Positions 1 to 5,907 of a DNA stretch of 21,246 nt are shown here, in pieces; within the stretch, counting starts at the first letter, position 1, and every line of letters begins with the position of its first letter. This DNA is from an uncultured Ruminococcus sp. (GTDB lineage: Bacteria > Bacillota > Clostridia > Oscillospirales > Acutalibacteraceae), in contig CACXHC010000168.1 in assembly GCA_902767285.1 (NCBI GenBank), positions 1 to 21,246 of the forward strand. The letters are read 5' to 3'. The position numbers were made by a program, and so were the translations under genes. Under the pieces are notes generated by a model, which worked only from the letters and a program-made list of their open reading frames with translations, was not told the DNA's origin and did no database searches.

Positions 1-448
1 CACAATCGGACTCATAAAAGCCGTGAACACCTTCCGTCCTGAGAAAAATATAAAGCTCGCCACATACGCCTCACGCTGTATTGAGAACGAGATACTCATG
101 TTTCTGAGAAAAAGTTCTCAACAAAAAAACGAGGTGTCAATTGACGAGCCTTTGAATGTTGATTGGGACGGCAACGAGCTTCTTTTAAGCGATATTCTCG
201 GAAGTGACGCCGATACCGTCAACACCGAAATAGAACAGCAAGCCGAGTGTAGCATTCTTCTCTCTGCCGTTTCGAAACTTCCCGACAGGGAGCGAGAAAT
301 TATGGAACACCGTTTCGGGCTTAACGGAAAAAAACCGCTTACTCAAAAAGAGGTCGCCGATATGATGGGAATTTCGCAATCGTATATTTCTCGATTAGAA
401 AAAAAGATAATGCTTAAACTAAAAACAGCCATAGAAAAAGAGTCCTGA
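1..448 (+). CDS. sigE: RNA polymerase sporulation sigma factor, SigE-like (5' end missing)
   Basis: Sigma-70 family factor. In Bacillus and Clostridium SigE directs mother-cell transcription early in sporulation. The reading frame is open to the left edge (in frame from base 2), so the GTG at 23 is internal and the N-terminal region is outside the window. The first residues are the end of region 2 ([10 protein letters not shown], then [14 protein letters not shown], the -10-recognition and melting segment). Next come a linker with [17 protein letters not shown], region 4 with [15 protein letters not shown], and the helix-turn-helix [15 protein letters not shown]. The linker and the last helix match SigE much better than SigK, SigF or SigG as I remember them. 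The stop TGA (446-448) abuts the stop of the opposite-strand gene. The pro-sequence normally cleaved by SpoIIGA cannot be checked because it lies upstream. Confidence 0.88.
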   Translation, partial: TIGLIKAVNTFRPEKNIKLATYASRCIENEILMFLRKSSQQKNEVSIDEPLNVDWDGNELLLSDILGSDADTVNTEIEQQAECSILLSAVSKLPDREREIMEHRFGLNGKKPLTQKEVADMMGISQSYISRLEKKIMLKLKTAIEKES

Positions 449-1705
449 TCAACTTTCCCTTACAGCATTTACCAACGGAAGATAAATTTTAATCGAGATT
501 TCATTTAAATCACTGTAAAAAGCAACATTTGTAAGAATAACCAATCTTGTATCTGTGTGATAATCCGCATAAACCTGAGAAGAATATGCGTAAGTTCTTC
601 CGCTGTGATGCCAAAGATTATCAGCAGTATTCCAGCCGTAATTATACATCATAAGCGATTTTTCAATTGTTCTGCGGTCGTCTGCGGTAAAAATTTCGTT
701 TGAAGTAACAAGACTGAGCCATTTGTTAACGTCCTCCACGGTAGAAACAACCGAACCTGCCGAAAAAAGATAAGGATAATCGCCTTCAGCTTTCAGTTCT
801 TTCGAATCTTTATCGCAGACATATTTTTCCTGTGCAAGTGAATAGCCTGTGCAAAGATCCTTATTTTCTCCCACAAAATAAGTATTCTTCATATTAGCCT
901 TGTCAAAAAAATTGGTCTGCAAATAATCTCGGTACGACATACCCGAAAGATTCTCTATAATTATCCCGAGCAAGTAATACGCCGAATTTGAATAATTATA
1001 AACTTTTCCGGGGTCGGTGTAGATACCGCCTTCGAAAATCGTTTTCACAATAAATTTTTTAGCATCTTCTTCAGATTTATTTGCGGCTTTAACGTAATCT
1101 GCAAGCAGTTTTTCGTCACCCTCGATAATCTGCATATAATCGCCCATTCCGGCGGTCATCTCAAGAAGTTGCTCTATGGTAATTACATTCATAAAATCAT
1201 ATTTATAATCCGGAAAGTACATATCCAATGTATCGGTTGTTTTTATTTTTCCTTCTTTAACGAGCTGCATTATGGCTGTTCCCGTAAATTGCTTTGTAAC
1301 AGAGCCGATTTGATAAAAAGTATCATTCTCATTTACAGAATTTTTAACTCCGGTTTTTCCGTAAGATTTTTCATATATTATACGATTGCCCGATGCCAAA
1401 AGTACTGTTCCCGAAAAATCTTCATATTGAGATATAACCTCGTCGGTATTTCGTTCGATATCGTCAATTTTGTTCTGCGAAAGAGGACAGGTTGACGGTT
1501 CGTTGTTGAAATCATCTTCTTCGTAAGAAATAACAGGATTTTCCGAAAAATGGAAATACACTTCACCGGATTCAAGTTCGTTATCCGAATCGATTTGTGA
1601 CGAAATATTATTCTGTTTTATCGGCATTGTGCAACCACTCATAACAATAGCACCGGCAACGAATATCGAAAGCATCGCAGACAATATTTTTTTCATGATA
1701 AACAA
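449..1705 (-). CDS. Secreted lipoprotein, serine beta-lactamase / DD-peptidase family
   Basis: Probable membrane-anchored serine hydrolase of the class C beta-lactamase/PBP-like/esterase family. Its substrate (peptidoglycan peptide, beta-lactam or ester) cannot be told from sequence. Numbered from the inner ATG at 1696, residues 1-21 form a lipoprotein signal peptide ending in a lipobox (VMSGC, Cys22). A low-complexity acidic linker runs to about residue 75 and the catalytic domain follows. Motifs: SVTK (Ser132, Lys135), YSN (Tyr235-Asn237) and HSG (364-366), which replaces the KTG of true class C enzymes as in many D-aminopeptidase/esterase relatives. Three starts are possible: ATG 1711 abuts the SD (spacing zero), TTG 1705 lies 6 nt after AGGA, and ATG 1696 lies 15 nt after it. 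I chose the TTG on spacing. The stop is directly against that of sigE, with no terminator visible between them. A SigA promoter lies at 1746-1774. Confidence 0.85.
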   Translation of the reverse strand: MFIMKKILSAMLSIFVAGAIVMSGCTMPIKQNNISSQIDSDNELESGEVYFHFSENPVISYEEDDFNNEPSTCPLSQNKIDDIERNTDEVISQYEDFSGTVLLASGNRIIYEKSYGKTGVKNSVNENDTFYQIGSVTKQFTGTAIMQLVKEGKIKTTDTLDMYFPDYKYDFMNVITIEQLLEMTAGMGDYMQIIEGDEKLLADYVKAANKSEEDAKKFIVKTIFEGGIYTDPGKVYNYSNSAYYLLGIIIENLSGMSYRDYLQTNFFDKANMKNTYFVGENKDLCTGYSLAQEKYVCDKDSKELKAEGDYPYLFSAGSVVSTVEDVNKWLSLVTSNEIFTADDRRTIEKSLMMYNYGWNTADNLWHHSGRTYAYSSQVYADYHTDTRLVILTNVAFYSDLNEISIKIYLPLVNAVRES

Positions 1706-1745
1706 CCACATTCCTTTTATGTGAATTTTGTAATCTTACCAAACC

Positions 1746-1774
1746 ATTGTATCAAAAAAAGAACGTCAAGTCAA
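1746..1774 (-). promoter_or_regulatory. SigA-type promoter for the lipoprotein gene
   Basis: On the minus strand, TTGACT (1774-1769) and TACAAT (1751-1746) are separated by exactly 17 bases. The predicted start of transcription is near 1739, giving a short leader of about 34 nt before the TTG start. The match to consensus is 5 of 6 in each box. Activity is inferred, not shown. Confidence 0.7.
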
Positions 1775-1818
1775 CTGTGGATTTTAATGTAATATTTCGA
1801 TTTTTTGCAAAAAAAGTA

Positions 1819-1847
1819 TTGCATTATAAAAAAAAGTGTGATATAAT
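1819..1847 (+). promoter_or_regulatory. SigA-type extended -10 promoter for rpsB-tsf
   Basis: TTGCAT (1819-1824), a 17-base spacer and a perfect TATAAT (1842-1847), with TG one base upstream of the -10 (1839-1840), make an extended -10 promoter. A/T-rich sequence precedes the -35. The transcript should start near 1854, leaving a leader of about 125 nt before the rpsB start codon. It is divergent to the promoter at 1746-1774, with about 45 bases between the two -35 boxes. Confidence 0.8.
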
Positions 1848-1853
1848 ACACGA

Positions 1854-1964
1854 GTGTCATTGTATAAACAGTGGCGGCCATTATATTACACACATGAACG
1901 GCAAACACCGGCTTGGTCCCGATATTTGGGTTTTTCGGTGAGCGTTCGTGGAGGAATTTAACCA
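1854..1964 (+). promoter_or_regulatory. Candidate structured 5' leader of rpsB
   Basis: The leader holds a two-part helix: GAACG (1896-1900) with CGTTC (1943-1947), and CACCG (1906-1910) with CGGTG (1936-1940). A further CCC/GGG pair (1918-1920, 1928-1930) is possible in the apical loop. Upstream, CATTG can pair with CAGTG around a short loop, and TGGCGGCCA (1872-1880) is self-complementary. The SD of rpsB, AAGGAGG (1964-1970), begins just after the structure. In other bacteria ribosomal protein S2 represses its own operon through the rpsB leader. Whether this RNA does so is inference, and I do not recognise it as a named Rfam family. Confidence 0.4.
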
Positions 1965-1978
1965 AGGAGGAATAAAAA

Positions 1979-2722
1979 ATGGCAGTAGTATCAATGAAAC
2001 AGCTTCTTGAGGCAGGCGTTCATTTCGGTCACCAGACAAGAAGATGGAACCCGAAGATGGCAGAGTACATCTTCACAGAGCGTAACGGAATCTATATTAT
2101 CGACCTTCAGAAAACAGTTAAAAAGTTGGAAGAAGCATACAATTTCGTTCGTGAAATATCGGCAGATGGTAAAGACGTTCTCTTTGTAGGTACAAAAAAG
2201 CAGGCTCAGGAGTCAGTTAAAGAAGAGGCTCTTCGTGCAGGTGCTTACTATGTAAATGCAAGATGGCTCGGCGGTATGCTCACAAACTTTACAACTATTC
2301 GCCGCAGAATCGCAAGACTTAAACAACTTCGTGCTATGGAGGAAGACGGTACATTTGAACTCCTTCCCAAGAAAGAAGTTATTGCTCTTCGTCATGAAAT
2401 CGAAAAACTTGAGAAATTCATGGGCGGTATCGAAGATATGGAGAAAATCCCCGGTGCTTTGTTTATCGTAGACCCCCGCAAAGAGAAAATCGCAGTTTCG
2501 GAAGCTAAAAAACTCGGTATTCCGATAGTTGCTATCGTAGATACAAACTGTGATCCCGATGAAATCGATTATGTTATCCCCGGCAACGATGATGCTATCA
2601 GAGCAGTAAAACTCATTTCCGGCACTATCGCAAACGCAATCATCGAAGGCCACGAAGGTCAGATGGGCGATGAGGACATCGAAGCTAAGGAAGATGACGA
2701 TACAACAGAAGAAATAATCTAA
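1979..2722 (+). CDS. rpsB: 30S ribosomal protein S2
   Basis: Structural protein of the small ribosomal subunit, bound late at the head-body hinge and required to recruit S1-type functions where present. The 247-residue length is normal for S2. The N-terminal signature [17 protein letters not shown] is followed by the conserved [20 protein letters not shown] and [10 protein letters not shown]. The second S2 signature lies near residues 155-195 ([12 protein letters not shown], then [21 protein letters not shown]). The C-terminus is acidic (about 25 residues rich in D and E), as often seen in Firmicutes. The start is an ATG 8 nt after AAGGAGG (1964-1970). It is followed by tsf, the standard bacterial pairing, with a hairpin between the two genes. 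Confidence 0.98.
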   Translation: MAVVSMKQLLEAGVHFGHQTRRWNPKMAEYIFTERNGIYIIDLQKTVKKLEEAYNFVREISADGKDVLFVGTKKQAQESVKEEALRAGAYYVNARWLGGMLTNFTTIRRRIARLKQLRAMEEDGTFELLPKKEVIALRHEIEKLEKFMGGIEDMEKIPGALFIVDPRKEKIAVSEAKKLGIPIVAIVDTNCDPDEIDYVIPGNDDAIRAVKLISGTIANAIIEGHEGQMGDEDIEAKEDDDTTEEII

Positions 2723-2733
2723 AATAAACGGAC

Positions 2734-2763
2734 AAAAAGCCGCTTTTGTACAGGCGGCTTTTT
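2734..2763 (+). terminator. Intrinsic-terminator-like hairpin between rpsB and tsf
   Basis: AAAAAGCCGC (2734-2743) pairs perfectly with GCGGCTTTTT (2754-2763) around a 10-nt loop, giving a 10-bp stem whose 3' arm ends in five Ts. It lies 12 nt after the rpsB stop and 25 nt before the tsf start. No separate promoter for tsf is visible in the gap, so a partial terminator or a 3'-end stabiliser that adjusts the S2:EF-Ts ratio is more likely than a full stop. Confidence 0.75.
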
Positions 2764-2787
2764 GCATAAAAATAGGAGGTAATAAAA

Positions 2788-3717
2788 ATGGCAGCTTTTA
2801 CAGCTAAAGACGTAAAATTATTAAGAGATAAAACAGGCTGCGGCATGATGGACTGTAAAGACGCTCTTAAAATTGCTGATGGCGATTTCGATAAGGCTAT
2901 CGATGTTTTGAGAGAGAAGGGTCTTGCAAAAGCAGCTAAAAAGGCAGACAGAATCGCAGCAGAGGGCGTTGCTTACGCTGTTACAAATGCCGAGCATACA
3001 AAGGGCGTTGTTATCGAAGTAAACGCAGAAACAGACTTCGTTGCAAAAAATGCAGATTTCCAAAACTTTGTTTCTCAGCTTGCACAGACAATCATGGTTC
3101 AGGATCTTGCTGATGTTGATGCACTCATGGCTTGCAAAGCAGAAGGTTCCGAAGTTACTGTTGAAGAACTCCTCAGAGAGAAAATTCAGACTATCGGTGA
3201 GAATATCAAAATCCGCCGTTTTGAGAAATTCGATGCTCCCTGCGTATCTTATGTTCATGCAGGCGGAAAAATCGGCGTTCTCGTTGGCTTTGAACTCACA
3301 GGTATCGATGCAGCATCTCCCGAGTTTGTAGTATACGGTGAAGATATCGCTATGCAGGTAGCAGCTCTCGGCACACCTTATCTTGATAAAGAATCCGTTC
3401 CGCAGAGTGTTATAGCTCACGAAAAAGAAATCATCGAAACTCAAATGAAGCAGGACGCATCAATGGCATCTAAGCCTCAGAACGTTTTTGACAAAATCGT
3501 TGATGGTAAAGTTAACAAATATTACAAAGAAAACTGTCTCTTGGAGCAGACTTTTGTAAAAGACGATAAGAAAACCGTTGGTTCTTACACAAAAGAAACA
3601 GCAAAGGCTCTCAATGGCAGTATCAAAATAGTTAAATTCGTTCGTTTTGAAAAGGGCGAAGGACTTGAAAAGCGTCAGGACGATTTTGCGTCTGAAGTAG
3701 CAAGCATGGTAAAATAA
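2788..3717 (+). CDS. tsf: Translation elongation factor Ts
   Basis: Guanine nucleotide exchange factor that releases GDP from EF-Tu so it can reload with GTP and aminoacyl-tRNA in the cytoplasm. It has 309 residues, typical of the family. The N-terminal UBA-like domain carries LRDKTGCGMMDCKDAL (about residues 12-27). The EF-Tu-contact motif TDFVAKN is at 82-88, and the paired core subdomains follow to about residue 285. A dimerisation-type insert with VPQSVIAHEKEII and the late motif LLEQTFVKDDKKTV are both typical. The ATG follows AGGAGG (2774-2779) by 8 nt. It is the second gene after rpsB and ends just before a strong terminator at 3751. Confidence 0.98.
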   Translation: MAAFTAKDVKLLRDKTGCGMMDCKDALKIADGDFDKAIDVLREKGLAKAAKKADRIAAEGVAYAVTNAEHTKGVVIEVNAETDFVAKNADFQNFVSQLAQTIMVQDLADVDALMACKAEGSEVTVEELLREKIQTIGENIKIRRFEKFDAPCVSYVHAGGKIGVLVGFELTGIDAASPEFVVYGEDIAMQVAALGTPYLDKESVPQSVIAHEKEIIETQMKQDASMASKPQNVFDKIVDGKVNKYYKENCLLEQTFVKDDKKTVGSYTKETAKALNGSIKIVKFVRFEKGEGLEKRQDDFASEVASMVK

Positions 3718-3750
3718 TCCCTTTACAATAATTTAGTATTTCTAAAAATC

Positions 3751-3788
3751 AAGGCAGACTGTACATAAAAATACAGTCTGCCTTTTTT
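3751..3788 (+). terminator. Intrinsic terminator after tsf
   Basis: AAGGCAGACTGTA (3751-3763) pairs perfectly with TACAGTCTGCCTT (3772-3784) around an 8-nt loop. A run of Ts ends at 3788. The 13-bp uninterrupted stem with a U-tract makes this the strongest terminator in the window. It closes the rpsB-tsf unit about 33 nt after the tsf stop. Confidence 0.93.
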
Positions 3789-3823
3789 GTTTTGGGTAGT
3801 TAGGCATATCTCTTTTCATAATC

Positions 3824-3852
3824 TTGACAATGTGGCTCTGTTGAGTTAAAAT
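3824..3852 (+). promoter_or_regulatory. SigA-type promoter for the rnj-gdpP operon
   Basis: A perfect TTGACA (3824-3829), a 17-base spacer and TAAAAT (3847-3852, one mismatch) lie just downstream of the tsf terminator and upstream of the RNase J gene. The predicted transcription start is near 3859, so the leader would be about 185 nt. It is the only clear promoter for the long downstream gene run. Confidence 0.85.
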
Positions 3853-3858
3853 AGATAT

Positions 3859-4030
3859 ATTAGTTTATGAACGTGAAAGGTCACAAAAGACCATGAATAT
3901 AAATATATAAATAATGCCGTTTTTTAAAGGCTTTCAATAAAATAAGGCACAACCGCTTTTTTGTATAGGCACCGTTTGCTATGCGAATTTTGTTGTAAGC
4001 GATATTATCTGCCTTAAAAAAATCGAAGAA
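3859..4030 (+). promoter_or_regulatory. Long, possibly structured 5' leader of the RNase J gene
   Basis: No gene lies between the promoter and the RNase J start. Three nested complementary pairs are visible: TAAGGCA (3943-3949) with TGCCTTA (4010-4016), CGCTT (3954-3958) with AAGCG (3997-4001), and ATAGGCA (3965-3971) with TGCTAT (3977-3982, one bulged G). A small GGTC/GACC hairpin (3879-3892) lies nearer the 5' end. The structure ends 15 nt before the SD AAGGAG (4031-4036). I do not recognise a known riboswitch or T-box in it. A regulatory role is inference. Confidence 0.4.
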
Positions 4031-4044
4031 AAGGAGATTTGTTA

Positions 4045-5832
4045 ATGATTTCAAACAAAAAACAGACTAACTCAGGTAAAGGAAGAACATTTACAGGAAA
4101 GAAAATTAAGAAAAAAAATACTCATAATATTAAGAAAAAAACAAACAAAACCTCGGCTAATAAATTTGATCAAAAGCCGGTTATGCGAATAATGTTCTTG
4201 GGCGGACTCAATGAGATCGGAAAAAACATGACTTTGTTTGAGTGCTGTGACGACATTTTTATTCTTGACTGCGGAATGGCTTTTCCCGATGGTGATTTGC
4301 TCGGCGTTGATTTGGTTATTCCCGATTTCACCTATGTAATCGAAAATATAAACAGAATCAAAGGAATAGTAATAACTCACGGTCACGAAGATCATATCGG
4401 CAGTTTGCCGTATCTTTTGAATAAAGTCAAACTGCCCGTTTATGGAACCCCGCTCACAATAGGACTTATCGAAAACAAAATAAAAGAGTTTAATCTTCAA
4501 AATGGGGTTGATTTGAATGTCCTTAATGCGGGCAGTACCGTAAAACTCGGCTGTATGAAAATCGAGTTTATCCATGTAAATCACTCTATCCCCGATTCTG
4601 TCGGAGTAGCAATACACAGTCCTGCCGGAATTGTTGTTCACACGGGCGATTTTAAAATTGACTGTACCCCGGTAGATTCCGGTATGATAGACCTCGCAAG
4701 ATTCGGAGAACTTGGCAACGAAGGCGTTCTTGCTCTTTTGGCAGATTCAACCAACGCCGAAAGACCCGGATACACTCCAACCGAACAAACCGTAAGAGCT
4801 TCGTTTGAGCGACTTTTTGCACGAGCTGAAAAGAAAAGAATAATAATAGCAACGTTTGCCTCGAATATAAGCCGTATTCAGCAAATCGTATATTGTGCCG
4901 AAAAAACCGGAAGAAAAGTTGCTTTTTCGGGAAGAAGCATGATCAATTACGTCAGCGTGGCAAAGGAACTCGGCTACATCAACATAAAACCTGAAACCGT
5001 TGTTGACATCGATATTATAGACAGATATTCGCCCGAAAAAATCGTTCTTGTAACAACGGGAACTCAGGGGGAGCCAATGTCTGCTCTCTCAAGAATGGCT
5101 TATTCTGAACACAAAAAAGTCGATGTAGGTTTCGGAGATTTTATAATAATATCCGCCAATCCCATACCAGGAAACGAGAAATCCGTAAGCAACGTAGTAA
5201 ACGAACTTTTGAAAAAAGGCTGTGAGGTAGTTCATGAGTCAATGTATGAAGTTCATGTGTCAGGTCATGCCTGTCGTGAAGAACTTAAGATACTTCATGG
5301 ACTTGTCAGACCAAAATTTTTCATTCCTGTTCACGGTGAACAGAAGCATCTTAAAAAACACGCTGAACTTGCTCTCGAAATGGGAATGGAACACCAAAAT
5401 ATATTTATTGGTGATGTAGGAAACGTTGTTGAACTGAACTCCTCATATCTCAGGCAGCTTCCGAACGTTCAGTCAGGCAAGATTTTGGTTGACGGTCTTG
5501 GTGTAGGCGATGTGGGCAACATTGTATTAAAGGAAAGAAAACACCTCAGTCAGGACGGCCTTGTTGTTATTGTAGTTACAATAGACCACAACTCAAACCA
5601 AATTGTTGCGGGGCCGGATATAGTGTCGAGAGGTTTCGTTTATGTGCGTGATTCCGAAGAACTTTTTGAGGATGTCCGCCAAAAAGTGAGCGATGCTCTT
5701 TATAATTGTTCTGATAATGAAATGAAGGATTGGGCGACAATAAAACAGCGTATAAAAGACGTAGTTTCCAGATTGATTTACGATAAAACACACCGCACTC
5801 CGATGATACTGCCTATTATTATGAATATTTGA
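4045..5832 (+). CDS. rnj: Ribonuclease J (metallo-beta-lactamase / beta-CASP RNase)
   Basis: 5'-to-3' exoribonuclease and endoribonuclease of Gram-positive RNA decay and rRNA maturation. It acts in the cytoplasm on 5'-monophosphate ends and needs two Zn ions. The core starts near residue 47 (MRIMFLGGLNEIGKNM). The zinc motif HGHEDH is at 112-117, further metal ligands lie around the downstream HVNHSIPD and HTGDFK, beta-CASP features include LADSTNAERPG and SGHA, and the C-terminal domain ends with the family-typical RTPMILPIIMNI. The first 45 or so residues are an extra Lys/Asn/Thr-rich basic extension. I chose the ATG at 4045, 8 nt after AAGGAG; an in-frame TTG at 4039 is only 2 nt from the SD. 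Firmicutes often have J1 and J2, and I cannot tell which this is. gdpP follows after 75 nt. Confidence 0.96.
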   Translation: MISNKKQTNSGKGRTFTGKKIKKKNTHNIKKKTNKTSANKFDQKPVMRIMFLGGLNEIGKNMTLFECCDDIFILDCGMAFPDGDLLGVDLVIPDFTYVIENINRIKGIVITHGHEDHIGSLPYLLNKVKLPVYGTPLTIGLIENKIKEFNLQNGVDLNVLNAGSTVKLGCMKIEFIHVNHSIPDSVGVAIHSPAGIVVHTGDFKIDCTPVDSGMIDLARFGELGNEGVLALLADSTNAERPGYTPTEQTVRASFERLFARAEKKRIIIATFASNISRIQQIVYCAEKTGRKVAFSGRSMINYVSVAKELGYINIKPETVVDIDIIDRYSPEKIVLVTTGTQGEPMSALSRMAYSEHKKVDVGFGDFIIISANPIPGNEKSVSNVVNELLKKGCEVVHESMYEVHVSGHACREELKILHGLVRPKFFIPVHGEQKHLKKHAELALEMGMEHQNIFIGDVGNVVELNSSYLRQLPNVQSGKILVDGLGVGDVGNIVLKERKHLSQDGLVVIVVTIDHNSNQIVAGPDIVSRGFVYVRDSEELFEDVRQKVSDALYNCSDNEMKDWATIKQRIKDVVSRLIYDKTHRTPMILPIIMNI

Positions 5833-5907
5833 TAAATTTTACTGCTGATTCGGCAAAAAGAAATATTTCCCTCGCAAAAAATCGGATAAGTGGGAGTTAT
5901 ATTAATT

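Noticed and set aside
1..448. SigK, SigF or SigG as the identity of the sigma factor
   Set aside because: The linker ([17 protein letters not shown]) and the [15 protein letters not shown] helix follow SigE; SigK has a different linker and SigF/SigG a different region 4.
1894..1941. A 15-codon ORF (MNGKHRLGPDIWVFR) in the rpsB leader, as a possible leader peptide
   Set aside because: There is no Shine-Dalgarno sequence before its ATG, and its bases are better explained by the complementary arms of the leader helix. It has no run of one regulatory amino acid.
2213..2767. A 184-codon open frame opposite rpsB, plus a 207-codon one opposite tsf
   Set aside because: They lie wholly inside certain ribosomal and elongation factor genes, have no ribosome binding site, and their Cys/Phe-rich translations look like antisense reading of biased codons.
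3718..4044. A small RNA gene or tRNA in the gap before rnj
   Set aside because: No cloverleaf, T-box, known riboswitch core or second terminator is visible. The DNA is explained by a terminator, a promoter and a leader.
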